Part shown: piece by piece, positions 1-8,339 of the stretch
Layout of the letters: every line of letters starts with the position of its first letter
How positions within the stretch are numbered: position 1 is the first letter of the stretch
Source: Bacteroidales bacterium
GTDB taxonomy: Bacteria > Bacteroidota > Bacteroidia > Bacteroidales > UBA1556
Assembly (NCBI GenBank): GCA_027064095.1
Contig: JAMOQI010000057.1
Location: forward strand, 30,646 to 94,645
Direction: 5' to 3'
Length of the DNA: 64,000 bases
Made by a program: the position numbers and the translations under genes
The notes under the pieces: generated by a model
The model's database searches: none
What the model was told of the DNA's origin: nothing
What the model saw: the letters and a program-made list of their open reading frames with translations, nothing else

Positions 1-779
1 TCAATATCAACATATTTTTTTAATTCGTTGATATAGAAGTTCAAAAGTTCTTGTCTTATTTCCTGAGGTATTTCAGCTTTTGCATCATAAAGCAAAGATG
101 CAATATCATATTGTAATGCGCCCTTTCTTCCTCCTTGATAATCAATGAAATAAACTTCATTATCTTTAATCATTATATTTCTAGATTGAAAATCTCGATA
201 TAGAAAGTAATCTTGCTTGCTTGTTAATAAATAGTCTGTAAGAGCTTGGTAATCATCTTCCAATGCTTGCTCATCAAAAGGAATTTGTGCCAGTTTAAGG
301 AAATAGTATTTAAAATAGTTTAAATCCCACATCATTGATTGTTTATCAAAACTTGCACGAGGATAACAAAGGCTGTAATTTAAGCCTTTGCCTGCTTCAA
401 TCTGGAATTTTGGAAGCTCTTTGAGTACTTTAATATATACTTGTTTAAGCTCATCTGTAAAATCTGATTTCTCTTTTTCTTGTGTCAAAAAAGCAAATAA
501 GGTTGTATTCCCTAAATCTTCAATTAAGTAAATGTCTTGGGTAACATCTTCAGCATATATCTTTGGTACATTAAGTCCATGTTTAATAAAATGCTTGGAA
601 AATTCCACAAAAGCTAGATTTTCTTTAGTGTCGTGATTGTAAACGCCTAAGACTGTATTTGTTGCGCTATGAATTCTATAATACTTTCTGTCAGATCCGG
701 ATAAAGCTAATGGGGTGACCTTGGTGGCTTTTTCTCCTGACCATTTTTCGAATAAACGAACAATATTTTCTTCAAACAT
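1..779 (-). CDS. AmgK-like aminoglycoside phosphotransferase family sugar kinase (3' end beyond window)
   Basis: About 259 codons are visible, reading leftward from an ATG at 777-779 with no stop before the window edge, so the C-terminus is missing. The protein-kinase-like fold of the APH/choline kinase family is shown by the catalytic motif LYRDFQSRNIM near residue 195 (the family HxDxxxxN loop, with Tyr-Arg in front of the Asp) and by IDYQGGRKGALQYDIA, the metal-binding Asp region, about 20 residues later. In Bacteroidota such proteins are usually annotated as AmgK-like N-acetylmuramate/N-acetylglucosamine 1-kinases of peptidoglycan recycling, sometimes carrying a RapZ-like C-terminal domain. 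Whether that domain is present cannot be seen here. The family assignment is firm; the substrate is inferred. It is not adjacent to the nucleotidyltransferase at 3626-4333. Confidence 0.8.
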   Translation of the reverse strand, partial: MFEENIVRLFEKWSGEKATKVTPLALSGSDRKYYRIHSATNTVLGVYNHDTKENLAFVEFSKHFIKHGLNVPKIYAEDVTQDIYLIEDLGNTTLFAFLTQEKEKSDFTDELKQVYIKVLKELPKFQIEAGKGLNYSLCYPRASFDKQSMMWDLNYFKYYFLKLAQIPFDEQALEDDYQALTDYLLTSKQDYFLYRDFQSRNIMIKDNEVYFIDYQGGRKGALQYDIASLLYDAKAEIPQEIRQELLNFYINELKKYVDI

Positions 780-865
780 AATATCAAATAATAAATGAAA
801 CAGCTAGTTTATATTAATTTCCACAAAGATATAGAATCATAAATTCCTTTTGGATGTATTAATAT

Positions 866-2290
866 TTATTTTCCACTAACAAATTTTAATAACTGGTCAA
901 TTCTCCCTATTTCAAGAAATGATGCACCAGCGCCTTTACCAAAGTTTCCAGCAACAAAAGCAAGCATATCCTTTTCATTATAGTTTTGTTCTCTTTGAAG
1001 CTTTTTTATTGCTAGTTCAAGTATTTTAGTATGTGGTATATTTTCATTAATAGTATCAGAATATACACCATAAGAAAGGGCTAAATATCTCATTGTTTCT
1101 TCAGAGTAGCATTGTGCATAAACAAGGGCATGACCTCTATAGGCGGCCAGACCACGCACTGTATTTCCTGATGAGGTGTCAGCAATAATGGCTCTAATTG
1201 GCAAGCTAGAAGTAGCTTCCACTGCTGCTTTTACCATAAAAGCAGCTTTACGAGTGGATAGCAATTTAGTATCTATGTCTAAATATGCAGGAGAACTTTT
1301 TTCCACCTCCTTAGCAATAGAACTCATCATTTTAACAGCTTCTAAAGGATATTTACCATAGGCAGTTTCTCCACTTAGCATAATAGCATCAGTGCCTTCG
1401 AAAATAGCATTTGCAATATCGTTTACTTCAGCACGTGTAGGACGTGGATTTTCAATCATAGTATGTAGCATTTGAGTAGCTACAATTACAGGTTTTCTCG
1501 CTTTTACGCATTTGCGGATCATTTCTTTCTGAACTACCGGTAACTTCTGTGAGCTAATTTCAATAGCAAGATCTCCACGTGCTACCATTACACCATAAAC
1601 ATGCTCCAAAATGCTATCCAGATTATCAACGCCTTCTTTATTCTCAATTTTGGCGATAATTTTCATGGGGCTTTCCATGGCGTCTAAAATGCTTTGTACA
1701 GCAATAACATCTTCAGGCTTTCTTACAAATGAATGTGCTATAAAGTCTAAGTTGTGTTCTGCAGCAAACCTGATAAAATCCATATCTTTTTTTGTTAAAG
1801 CAGGAAGTTTTATCAATGCAGATGGAATATTCACACTCTTATGCCCTTGTATTCTTCCATTGTCTTGTACCTCACAGATCAAATAATCATTTTCTTCTGC
1901 GATAGCAATAAGCTCCATAATACCGTCGTCGATAAGTATTTTACTGCCTATTTTTACATCTCTTACAAAGTTAGTATATGAAACATATAAGCAGTCTTTA
2001 GTACTTTTGGTGTTGGGCTTTCCCTTTATTTTTATTCTATCACCACGTTTTACCACCAAATCTTCATCCATTGAGTTGGTGCGTATTTCAGGGCCCTTAG
2101 TATCAAGCAGAATGGCTATTTTATTGGAAACAGCTCTAACATTTTTAATTACCTTTAGTGCGTCATCATGTGTTTGATGTGCTGTATTTAATCGTACCAC
2201 ATTCACCCCATTTTCGTAAAGGCTACGGATAAATTCTATATCACATTTTTTGTCAGATATAGTGGCTATAATTTTTGTCTTTTTATACAT
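866..2290 (-). CDS. pyk: Pyruvate kinase
   Basis: A complete 474-residue pyruvate kinase, which converts phosphoenolpyruvate and ADP to pyruvate and ATP in the last step of glycolysis. Visible signatures are LLDTKGPEIRT near residue 62, the active-site segment MVARGDLAIE near 240, and the ATQMLHTMIENPRPTRAEV segment followed by the GTDAIMLSGETAYGKYP loop near 300-315. The length fits the bacterial type with a C-terminal allosteric domain. It stands alone on the minus strand, with a candidate -7 box just upstream. No truncation or missing key residue was seen. Confidence 0.97.
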   Translation of the reverse strand: MYKKTKIIATISDKKCDIEFIRSLYENGVNVVRLNTAHQTHDDALKVIKNVRAVSNKIAILLDTKGPEIRTNSMDEDLVVKRGDRIKIKGKPNTKSTKDCLYVSYTNFVRDVKIGSKILIDDGIMELIAIAEENDYLICEVQDNGRIQGHKSVNIPSALIKLPALTKKDMDFIRFAAEHNLDFIAHSFVRKPEDVIAVQSILDAMESPMKIIAKIENKEGVDNLDSILEHVYGVMVARGDLAIEISSQKLPVVQKEMIRKCVKARKPVIVATQMLHTMIENPRPTRAEVNDIANAIFEGTDAIMLSGETAYGKYPLEAVKMMSSIAKEVEKSSPAYLDIDTKLLSTRKAAFMVKAAVEATSSLPIRAIIADTSSGNTVRGLAAYRGHALVYAQCYSEETMRYLALSYGVYSDTINENIPHTKILELAIKKLQREQNYNEKDMLAFVAGNFGKGAGASFLEIGRIDQLLKFVSGK

Positions 2291-2313
2291 AAAGAGATCT
2301 TTAATATTTGCGG

Positions 2314-2321
2314 CAAAATTA
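2314..2321 (-). promoter_or_regulatory. Candidate -7 promoter element for pyk
   Basis: On the minus strand this reads TAATTTTG, a match to the Bacteroidota -7 consensus TAnnTTTG, 24 nt before the pyk ATG. No convincing -33 TTG was found at the usual spacing, so this is only a candidate. Confidence 0.35.
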
Positions 2322-2592
2322 ACTATTAATGGGTAAGGTTTTAGACGTCTTTTTATAAAGTTTTGATAATGTTTTTGTCTTTTAGTTTAATTTGAGATGT
2401 TAAATTAATTTTAGTTATTATCATTGTATGTGATTAGAGCATTGATGACACGAATACAATTAATTATTACAAATCAGTGTTAAACTGTAATATCTGCCTT
2501 ATATTTATTATATTTTGTGGTTTATTAATATTATAGGCTAATTTCATTCTTATTATTTTTATTAAGTTTGCAATATACAAATAAAAATACTT
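2322..2592. other. Intergenic region between divergent pyk and the DUF456 gene
   Basis: About 270 bases, extremely AT-rich, between the start regions of two divergent genes. Apart from the pyk -7 candidate no RNA gene, hairpin or open frame stands out. It should hold the promoter of the DUF456 gene, but no clear consensus was picked out. Confidence 0.4.
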
Positions 2593-3081
2593 ATGGATAC
2601 TGTTTTAATTATAGTTGGTTTATTATTTATTTTAGCAGGAATTGTTGGTTGTATAATTCCTGGTATTCCGGGGCCTCCATTAGCTTATGTAAGTTTGATT
2701 CTATTGGAATTTACTGAAAATGAGCCATTTTCCTTTACCTTTATGGTTTCATGGGCAATTATTGTGGTAGGAGTTACGGCATTAGATTATTACGTTCCGG
2801 TGTGGGGTACGAAAAAATTTGGTGGTAGTAAATATGGTATGTGGGGAAGTATTATTGGTTTGATAATTGGTCTTTTTACTAGCCCTCTTGGTATTATTAT
2901 AGGTCCATTTCTAGGTGCTTATATTGGTGAATTGATAGGCGGAATGAGAAATAAGGAGGCATTAAAAGCCGGTTTAGGCTCTTTTCTTGGTTTTGTCGCA
3001 GGTATAATTATGAAATTAGCAGTTATTGTGACTATTGCATATTATTATGTTATGGAGAGCTGGCAGTTTTTTATGGAATAA
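2593..3081 (+). CDS. DUF456 domain-containing membrane protein
   Basis: A 162-residue very hydrophobic protein with Gly-rich transmembrane segments. The DUF456 pattern is clear: an N-terminal helix followed by IIPGIPGPPLAYVSLILLE (near residues 22-40), a central DYYVPVWGTKKFGGSKYG segment (near 66-83), then Gly-rich helices containing SPLGIIIGPFLGAYIGE. The family is widespread and of unknown biochemical function, presumed to be an inner-membrane protein. It ends exactly at the base before the stop codon of the convergent gmhB-like gene, so the two genes meet tail to tail with no spacer and no terminator between them. Confidence 0.9.
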   Translation: MDTVLIIVGLLFILAGIVGCIIPGIPGPPLAYVSLILLEFTENEPFSFTFMVSWAIIVVGVTALDYYVPVWGTKKFGGSKYGMWGSIIGLIIGLFTSPLGIIIGPFLGAYIGELIGGMRNKEALKAGLGSFLGFVAGIIMKLAVIVTIAYYYVMESWQFFME

Positions 3082-3651
3082 TTATGTTAGTCGTTTAGCA
3101 AATTCTAATAAACTTGAAAAACTATAATCGATAATATCTTTATTAATAACAGCTATATTCTTGTCTCCAATAAAAACGGTTTTCATCCTAGCGTTTTTGC
3201 CAAATTTCATATCACTTATACTATCTCCAACCATTATACTTTTCTTAAAATCAATTTCCGGGAAATCTAATTTTGCCTGAAGAGCCATACCTATTTCGGG
3301 CTTTCTGTTTTTACTATTACTATTAGCTAAATCAGGACAAAAATATATTTTGTTTATTTTGCCTCCTGCTTTTACAATGTCATCATTCATTTTTTTATGG
3401 ACTAATGAAAGATCATCAATACTCATTAGCCCTTTCCCAATGCCTTGTTGATTTGTCACTACTAATATTGGATAAAACAATTTTTTAAAAATAACAATAG
3501 CTTCCAAGCTGCCATCAATAAAAACAAATTCAGAGGGTTTTTTGACGTAGTTATCTATAATTCTGACATTTATAACCCCATCTCGATCTATAAATAAACT
3601 CCAGTCCTCCTTTGAAACTAAGTCTTTAATATCCAAGTTCTGTAAATTCAT
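3082..3651 (-). CDS. gmhB: GmhB-like HAD phosphatase (heptose 1,7-bisphosphate 7-phosphatase family)
   Basis: A HAD-superfamily phosphatase of about 189 residues. Motif I is SLFIDRDGVIN, with the nucleophile and acid Asp pair, motif II lies in ILVVTNQQGIGKG, and motif III/IV is SIMVGDSISDMKFG. This is the GmhB/HisB-N type, which removes the 7-phosphate from D-glycero-D-manno-heptose 1,7-bisphosphate. A longer frame starts at 3684, but the start at 3651 (MNLQNLDIKD) fits the family better and still overlaps the upstream nucleotidyltransferase by 26 nt, implying translational coupling. The Cys-rich zinc loop of proteobacterial GmhB is reduced to a single visible Cys in IYFCPDLANSNSKNRKPEIG. The role in heptose synthesis is inferred from the family and the neighbours. 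Confidence 0.87.
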   Translation of the reverse strand: MNLQNLDIKDLVSKEDWSLFIDRDGVINVRIIDNYVKKPSEFVFIDGSLEAIVIFKKLFYPILVVTNQQGIGKGLMSIDDLSLVHKKMNDDIVKAGGKINKIYFCPDLANSNSKNRKPEIGMALQAKLDFPEIDFKKSIMVGDSISDMKFGKNARMKTVFIGDKNIAVINKDIIDYSFSSLLEFAKRLT

Positions 3652-4333
3652 TTTGTGCTTTTTTATAATCTTCGGGAATTCCAATATCTAAGAAATAATC
3701 TTCAAATTTAAATCCATAGAATGAAAATGAGGAACAAAACTTTTCGAAGACATCTGTTTCCAATGAGAATTTATTTGGTAGAGGGATTTCTTTAAAAAAA
3801 TCTTTGGTAATAATGTAAGTTCCACCGTTAATAATGCCTTTTCCGGAAAAAACACCTTTCTCAGCAAATTTCAGAATTCTGTTTTTATCATCAATAATCA
3901 CATTGCCATATCTTTTTACTTCATCTACCAGTCTCAATGCTAATGAGAATTTGCTATTATTTTTTTTGTGTTTTTTATATAAATCTTGTAAATCAATTTC
4001 AAATATTGTATCGCCGTTAACTACAATTGCCTCTTGAGTAAGTAACTTCTCAAAAGCTAATTTTATTCCACCACCAGTTCCTAAAGGTGTTTTTTCAATG
4101 GCATAATCAATTTCAACACCATTAAAAGAATTATGAAAGTGATTAATAATTTGTTCAGAAAGATAGCCAACAGAAAGGATAATACGTTTAATACCAAAGC
4201 TTTTCAGATAGTTAATTTGATATTCTAAAAAAGGCCTGTTATTTATCAGTGCCATTGGTTTAGGAGTATCTTGTATCACCTTTTGAAGCCTTGTGCCAAA
4301 ACCTCCTGCTAATATTATGGCTTCAGTTATCAT
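3626..4333 (-). CDS. hddC: Nucleotidyltransferase, HddC-like (heptose/sugar 1-phosphate)
   Basis: A 235-residue GT-A fold sugar-1-phosphate nucleotidyltransferase. The N-terminal AIILAGGFGTRLQ loop is the nucleotide-binding signature, followed by DTPKPMALINNRPFLEYQ. An Asp in VVNGDTIFEIDL coordinates metal, and GIINGGTYI lies in the sugar-binding part. Placement between gmhA and gmhB suggests it activates D-glycero-D-manno-heptose 1-phosphate with a nucleotide (HddC uses GTP), feeding heptose into surface glycan. It overlaps the upstream gmhA by 4 nt. MurU or other sugar-1-phosphate nucleotidyltransferases are alternatives on sequence alone; the operon context favours heptose. Confidence 0.8.
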   Translation of the reverse strand: MITEAIILAGGFGTRLQKVIQDTPKPMALINNRPFLEYQINYLKSFGIKRIILSVGYLSEQIINHFHNSFNGVEIDYAIEKTPLGTGGGIKLAFEKLLTQEAIVVNGDTIFEIDLQDLYKKHKKNNSKFSLALRLVDEVKRYGNVIIDDKNRILKFAEKGVFSGKGIINGGTYIITKDFFKEIPLPNKFSLETDVFEKFCSSFSFYGFKFEDYFLDIGIPEDYKKAQNEFTELGY

Positions 4334-4902
4334 TTTGGGAAAAGTTTGGATTCAACAAATTGGCAAATAATATGTCCAATCATAATATGAGATTCTTGTA
4401 TTCTGGGAGTATCAGCTGAAGGTACATTAATAAGAATATCTGCCACCTCTTTCATTTTTCCACCACTTTCTCCTGTTAATGCAACAGCTGTAATGCCTTT
4501 TTCTTTTGCAACCTCAAATGCTCTGATAATATTTTTAGAATTACCGGAAGTAGATATTCCAATAAGGATATCACCTTTTTTTCCTGCACCATTTATATAT
4601 CTTGCATAGATTTCTTCATAGCTGTAATCATTAGCTACAGCTGTTAGATAAGAGGTGTTAACATGAAGAGCTTCTGCCGCTAAAGGAGGTCTGTCGTAAT
4701 AAAATCTACCTGACAATTCTGCCGCTATATGTTGTGCATCAGCGGCACTCCCACCATTGCCACAAAAGTATACAGAACCACCATTGCGATAAGTTGAAAC
4801 AATTAGATTAGTAACTTGTTCGATGTTTTTATTTAGTATCTCTGATTCAATAATGCTTTGTTTTACAGCTATTGATTCAGAAATTATCTTTTTTATGTCC
4901 AT
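4330..4902 (-). CDS. gmhA: D-sedoheptulose 7-phosphate isomerase
   Basis: A 190-residue SIS-domain isomerase of the GmhA type, converting sedoheptulose 7-phosphate to D-glycero-D-manno-heptose 7-phosphate. Signatures: VYFCGNGGSAADAQHIAAEL near residues 45-65, GRFYYDRPPLAAEAL, the Ser-rich phosphate loop ILIGISTSGNSKNI near 117-130, and the C-terminal His segment QESHIMIGHIICQFVE. It is the first gene of the minus-strand trio gmhA-hddC-gmhB with overlapping starts and stops, so the three are very probably one transcript. The heptose 7-phosphate kinase (HddA or HldE type) expected between the isomerase and the phosphatase is not in the operon or elsewhere in the window. Confidence 0.93.
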   Translation of the reverse strand: MDIKKIISESIAVKQSIIESEILNKNIEQVTNLIVSTYRNGGSVYFCGNGGSAADAQHIAAELSGRFYYDRPPLAAEALHVNTSYLTAVANDYSYEEIYARYINGAGKKGDILIGISTSGNSKNIIRAFEVAKEKGITAVALTGESGGKMKEVADILINVPSADTPRIQESHIMIGHIICQFVESKLFPK

Positions 4903-4925
4903 ACGTTATTAAAATAAATTCAATG

Positions 4926-4933
4926 CAAATATA
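4926..4933 (-). promoter_or_regulatory. Candidate -7 promoter element for the gmhA operon
   Basis: Minus-strand TATATTTG, a match to TAnnTTTG, 23 nt before the gmhA start. It lies back to back with the plus-strand element at 4946-4953, so the 78-base gap appears to carry two divergent promoters. No clear -33 TTG was seen. Confidence 0.4.
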
Positions 4934-4945
4934 TAGTATTTTTTC

Positions 4946-4953
4946 TACCTTTG
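4946..4953 (+). promoter_or_regulatory. Candidate -7 promoter element for the acyltransferase gene
   Basis: TACCTTTG matches the Bacteroidota -7 consensus TAnnTTTG and ends 27 nt before the ATG at 4981, a normal leader length. Confidence 0.45.
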
Positions 4954-4980
4954 TCATTCACATATATTGAGTTTTGAAAG

Positions 4981-5829
4981 ATGTCTGAGCAAGTTGAAAT
5001 AGGTAAGAAGTTTGTAGATATTCCAAAAATAATAGAAGATAAAAATCCAAGATTAGCAAAACGTTTACCACGCTTTGTAGTTCGGTTGATAGAGAAGATA
5101 GTTCATATTGATGAGGTGAATTATTATATTTATAAATGGCGTCATTTGACAGGCCTTTCTTGGGCAGATCAGTCTATCATTGATTTTGAAATAGATCTTA
5201 CAACCAGTGGTGTAGAAAATATTCCTAAAACAGGAAATCAAATGATAGTAGCAAATCATCCTCTTGGCGGTTTTGATGGAGTGGCTTTGATGAGTGTTGT
5301 TGGCAAAGTTAGGCCAGATATTAAATTCCCTGTTAATGATATTCTTATGAAGGTTCCGGGTCTAAAGCCATTGTTAGTTCCTATCAACAAACATGGAAGG
5401 AATAGCTATAATATTGAGCTATTGGATTTGGCCTTTTCTTCTGATGAAATGTTATTATTTTTTCCTGCCGGTTTAGTTTCAAGAATACAAAAAGAAGGAA
5501 TTAGAGATCTGGAATGGAAGCACACTTTTATATCCAAATCAATAAAATATAAAAGGGATGTGATACCGGTATTTATTTATGCATATAATAGCATGTTTTT
5601 CTATCGCTTGGCATATTGGCGTAAGAAGTTAGGTATAAAATCAAATATTGAGATGCTATTCTTACCAGCTGAAGTTTTCAAACAGCATAGAGCTAAAATA
5701 CACATTCATTTTGGAGAGCTTATTCCATATACTACTTTTGATAATTCTAAAAGCAAGAAAGAGTGGGCAGCATGGGTGAAAGAAAGAATTTATAAAATGG
5801 CTGTGGAACAAGGTTTTAAACTTAAATAA
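4981..5829 (+). CDS. PlsC-like 1-acyl-glycerol-3-phosphate acyltransferase family protein
   Basis: A 282-residue member of the LPLAT acyltransferase superfamily, expected at the inner face of the membrane. The catalytic motif appears as MIVANHPLGGFDGVALM near residues 88-104, with NHP and the Asp spaced as in the HxxxxD motif; a second conserved block is LLFFPAGLVSRI near 158-169, matching the FPEG-type motif with Ala in place of Glu. Proteins of this form in Bacteroidota are annotated as glycerol acyltransferase or hemolysin-like; some relatives acylate ornithine or glycine lipids rather than glycerol phosphate. The acceptor cannot be decided from sequence. It is divergent from gmhA and stands alone. 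Confidence 0.85.
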   Translation: MSEQVEIGKKFVDIPKIIEDKNPRLAKRLPRFVVRLIEKIVHIDEVNYYIYKWRHLTGLSWADQSIIDFEIDLTTSGVENIPKTGNQMIVANHPLGGFDGVALMSVVGKVRPDIKFPVNDILMKVPGLKPLLVPINKHGRNSYNIELLDLAFSSDEMLLFFPAGLVSRIQKEGIRDLEWKHTFISKSIKYKRDVIPVFIYAYNSMFFYRLAYWRKKLGIKSNIEMLFLPAEVFKQHRAKIHIHFGELIPYTTFDNSKSKKEWAAWVKERIYKMAVEQGFKLK

Positions 5830-5849
5830 TATAAAATTTAATTAGGAGT

Positions 5850-6953
5850 TTACCTTTTAGCCTGACTTTCGTATTCTTTTCTGCTTATTCCGGTTAGGAT
5901 AATTTCTTTGTTTAAAATAAATTCTCCAATTTTATTTTTTGGTAGGGTAAGTACATATTTTCTACCATTTGTTGCTGGAATATACTTCTTTTTGTATTGT
6001 GGGTTAAGTTTTGAGATATCTCTTTGGTCCATTTCCAGCCAATCAGCTATTTGTTTGAAATTCATTTTCTCACTAACATAAACAGTATCATAATCAAAAT
6101 AACTAATGATATCGCCTTCCGTTTTAATATTGTGAGCACTTGAATAGTTCATCAGATAATTAATAGCAACAAAAGCAGGAACATAGTTTTGTGTTTCGCG
6201 AGGAAGATATTTTTTTATTTCCCAATAATCTGTTGAGGTTCCGCATCTACGGATAGCTTTATTTACATTTCCTGGTCCAGCATTATAGGCTGCTAGAACT
6301 AAGTTCCAATCATGGTAAATATTATATAAATCTGAGAAGTGTTGACAGGCAGCTTCGGTAGATTTATATATATTCATTCTATCATCAAGTTTGGAATTAT
6401 AGTGCAATCCGTAAAGCCTTCCTGTACCGGGCATAAATTGCCATAATCCTAAAGCTCCAGCCCTTGACTTGGCTTTAGGATTTAGAGCTGACTCAACCAC
6501 AGCAAGGTATTTTAGCTCCATTGGTAGCTGATATTTGTCCAACATTTCTTCGAAAAGAGGAAAATACAATTCTTGCTTTTTTAATGCCTTACTTATTAAC
6601 TTAGGTCTTCTATTAGTATAAAAAAGTATCATCTTTCTTACATCTGCATTATACTGAAAACTAAAAGGACTGTTGATATTTAAAGTCGCAATACGCTCCA
6701 TATAAGTAGTATCTAAATATGTTGGTATTGAATCTTCAGGGAAATTGTAGGATAACTCCCATAAATTAAGGTCATTACTATCAGTATAGCAGCTAGTATA
6801 AATGCTATCACAGATTCTTAGTTCCGGAAAATCGGACCTAAAAATTTGCATATTAGTACTGTCATTAGGTGCTGCTTTACTCGGGTCGTTATGATTAGCA
6901 CCCATTACAATAAGAAAGTTAAAAGAAAGAAAAAGTATTAATATTATTTTCAT
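5850..6953 (-). CDS. mltD: MltD-like lytic murein transglycosylase with C-terminal LysM-like region
   Basis: A 367-residue exported enzyme. The N-terminus MKIILILFLSFNFLIVMGA is a signal peptide. The SLT domain lies at about 115-260: KYLAVVESALNPKAKSRAGA holds the catalytic Glu, followed by GLWQFMPGTGRLYGL and LVLAAYNAGPGNVNKAIRR, all hallmarks of family 1 transglycosylases that cleave the MurNAc-GlcNAc bond to anhydromuropeptides. The last 75 residues (FKQIADWLEMDQRDISKLNP and following) look like one LysM-type peptidoglycan-binding repeat. It starts 9 nt after the tatA stop on the same strand, so the two are probably cotranscribed. Confidence 0.93.
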   Translation of the reverse strand: MKIILILFLSFNFLIVMGANHNDPSKAAPNDSTNMQIFRSDFPELRICDSIYTSCYTDSNDLNLWELSYNFPEDSIPTYLDTTYMERIATLNINSPFSFQYNADVRKMILFYTNRRPKLISKALKKQELYFPLFEEMLDKYQLPMELKYLAVVESALNPKAKSRAGALGLWQFMPGTGRLYGLHYNSKLDDRMNIYKSTEAACQHFSDLYNIYHDWNLVLAAYNAGPGNVNKAIRRCGTSTDYWEIKKYLPRETQNYVPAFVAINYLMNYSSAHNIKTEGDIISYFDYDTVYVSEKMNFKQIADWLEMDQRDISKLNPQYKKKYIPATNGRKYVLTLPKNKIGEFILNKEIILTGISRKEYESQAKR

Positions 6954-6962
6954 AAAGAAATA

Positions 6963-7154
6963 CTATTTATCTTTTTTTTCTTCTTTTTCGTCCTCAGTTG
7001 CTTCTTTGGTCCCTTTTTTAAATTCACCAATACCTTTTCCTACACCTTTCATTAGTTCAGGGATTTTTTTACCTCCAAATAATAAGATAATAATTACTAA
7101 AACAATGATAATTTCAGTGGGGCCTGGTGAAAATAATAATATTGAATTAAACAT
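6963..7154 (-). CDS. tatA: Sec-independent translocase component TatA/TatE
   Basis: A 63-residue TatA-type subunit that assembles the pore of the twin-arginine translocase with TatC. It has one N-terminal membrane helix ([20 protein letters not shown]) followed by an amphipathic helix with regularly spaced Gly and Lys ([12 protein letters not shown]) and a charged tail ending EKKDK. The FGGKKIPE hinge is diagnostic. It is the first gene of a pair with the lytic transglycosylase. tatC is not in the window. Confidence 0.93.
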   Translation of the reverse strand: MFNSILLFSPGPTEIIIVLVIIILLFGGKKIPELMKGVGKGIGEFKKGTKEATEDEKEEKKDK

Positions 7155-7180
7155 AGATTCTGAGTTTTAAATATATTCAA

Positions 7181-7188
7181 CAAAATTA
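7181..7188 (-). promoter_or_regulatory. Candidate -7 promoter element for tatA-mltD
   Basis: Minus-strand TAATTTTG, a match to TAnnTTTG, 26 nt before the tatA ATG. No convincing -33 element was found. Confidence 0.4.
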
Positions 7189-7252
7189 ACTAAAAAAACA
7201 TTAATTTTGATTTTTATAATTATAGCCTTATTCACAACTTGTTTTTAATAAA

Positions 7253-7705
7253 ATGGCAAAAAAATTAAGCATTGATATAGAGGAGGAAACAAATTATTTT
7301 GTGATAGGAATTAGCAGTACTTTAAAAGATTACAGACTGATGTTTTTCCTTAATAAGATTGATGATTTCGACTTTAAACGTGCCGAAACTTTTATATTTA
7401 ATAAGAAAGACAAAAAATTTTCTTATTCTATGTATACCTATATTGATGAATTTAATTTGCAGAATTTCTATTTATTGTCAAATAAGGTTAACTCTGTGAA
7501 ACTTGTTCCAGACTACAAGCACTTCGATTATATTCTTATATTAGAAGGAGAATTTGAAGACGAATATGTTGGTGGATTAGTTAAAAAAATTAATTCGGTT
7601 TCCGGGGTTATGTTTGCTAGTGAAGTGAATTATAGTTCCATCAACAAAGTTCCAAACCTGAGCCTTTCATTTGAGATGCATCTCGATAATATTCTTAAAA
7701 AATAA
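7253..7705 (+). CDS. IPExxxVDY family protein
   Basis: A 150-residue protein of the IPExxxVDY family, found across Bacteroidota and without known function. The signature region reads LVPDYKHFDYILILEG near residues 81-96, matching the IP-E-xxx-VDY pattern with conservative changes. No signal peptide or membrane helix is visible, so it is probably cytoplasmic. In related genomes this gene often sits beside pyruvate kinase; here pyk is about 5 kb away on the other strand. The following deacetylase frame overlaps its 3' end. Confidence 0.82.
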   Translation: MAKKLSIDIEEETNYFVIGISSTLKDYRLMFFLNKIDDFDFKRAETFIFNKKDKKFSYSMYTYIDEFNLQNFYLLSNKVNSVKLVPDYKHFDYILILEGEFEDEYVGGLVKKINSVSGVMFASEVNYSSINKVPNLSLSFEMHLDNILKK

Positions 7706-8330
7706 AAGATTGTATTTAGCAAAATCTCCATATATTCTTACTAAAATTTCTCAGAAGTGGATTCATTGGGAAGTGAAGGATGTTATTGATACTATATTTC
7801 TTACTTTTGATGATGGTCCAATACCTGAAGTAACTCCAAAAGTATTAGATCTTTTGCAAAAATATAGTGCAAAGGCTACATTTTTTATGGTTGGAGAGAA
7901 TGTGCAGCTTTATCCTGAACTATATCAAAGAGTTATATCTGAAGGTCATGCTGTTGGCAATCATAGTTTTAATCATCTAAAAGGTTTTTCTACTCCAAAT
8001 GAGGATTATTTTATAAATATTGAGAAAGCTTCTAAATATATAGATAGCAGCCTGTTTAGGCCTCCTCATGGACAAATAAAACCTAGTCAAATTAAAGTCT
8101 TGAATAAGAGGTATAAGATTATTATGTGGTCGGTATTAAGTGGTGATTTTGACCCTAAGCTAAATTATGATATTTGTACAAAGAATGTTATCGAAAATGC
8201 AAAAAATGGTTCAATTATTGTGTTCCACGATAGTCTTAAAGCAGAAAAGAATATGTTACCTGCTTTAGAGAATACTTTAGTCTATTTTTCTAAAAAAGGC
8301 TTTGATTTTAGAAGTTTAAAGAATTTATAA
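7671..8330 (+). CDS. NodB-type polysaccharide deacetylase family protein
   Basis: Up to 219 residues; NodB-homology carbohydrate esterase family 4. Motif 1 is FLTFDDGPIPEVTP with the catalytic and metal Asp pair, motif 2 is HAVGNHSFNH (the two metal His residues), motif 3 is FRPPHGQ, and motifs 4-5 are MWSVLSGDFDP and GSIIVFHDS. Members remove acetyl groups from N-acetylglucosamine in peptidoglycan or exopolysaccharide. The ATG at 7671 overlaps the previous gene by 35 nt; the family's conserved region begins at YLAKSPYIL, so the in-frame TTG at 7710 is a good alternative start. No signal peptide is evident with either start. Confidence 0.9.
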   Translation: MRCISIIFLKNKRLYLAKSPYILTKISQKWIHWEVKDVIDTIFLTFDDGPIPEVTPKVLDLLQKYSAKATFFMVGENVQLYPELYQRVISEGHAVGNHSFNHLKGFSTPNEDYFINIEKASKYIDSSLFRPPHGQIKPSQIKVLNKRYKIIMWSVLSGDFDPKLNYDICTKNVIENAKNGSIIVFHDSLKAEKNMLPALENTLVYFSKKGFDFRSLKNL

Positions 8331-8339
8331 TACAAAATA

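Noticed and set aside
1176..1886. Plus-strand open frames across pyruvate kinase
   Set aside because: They lie fully inside a well-defined enzyme gene on the other strand and have no family signature.
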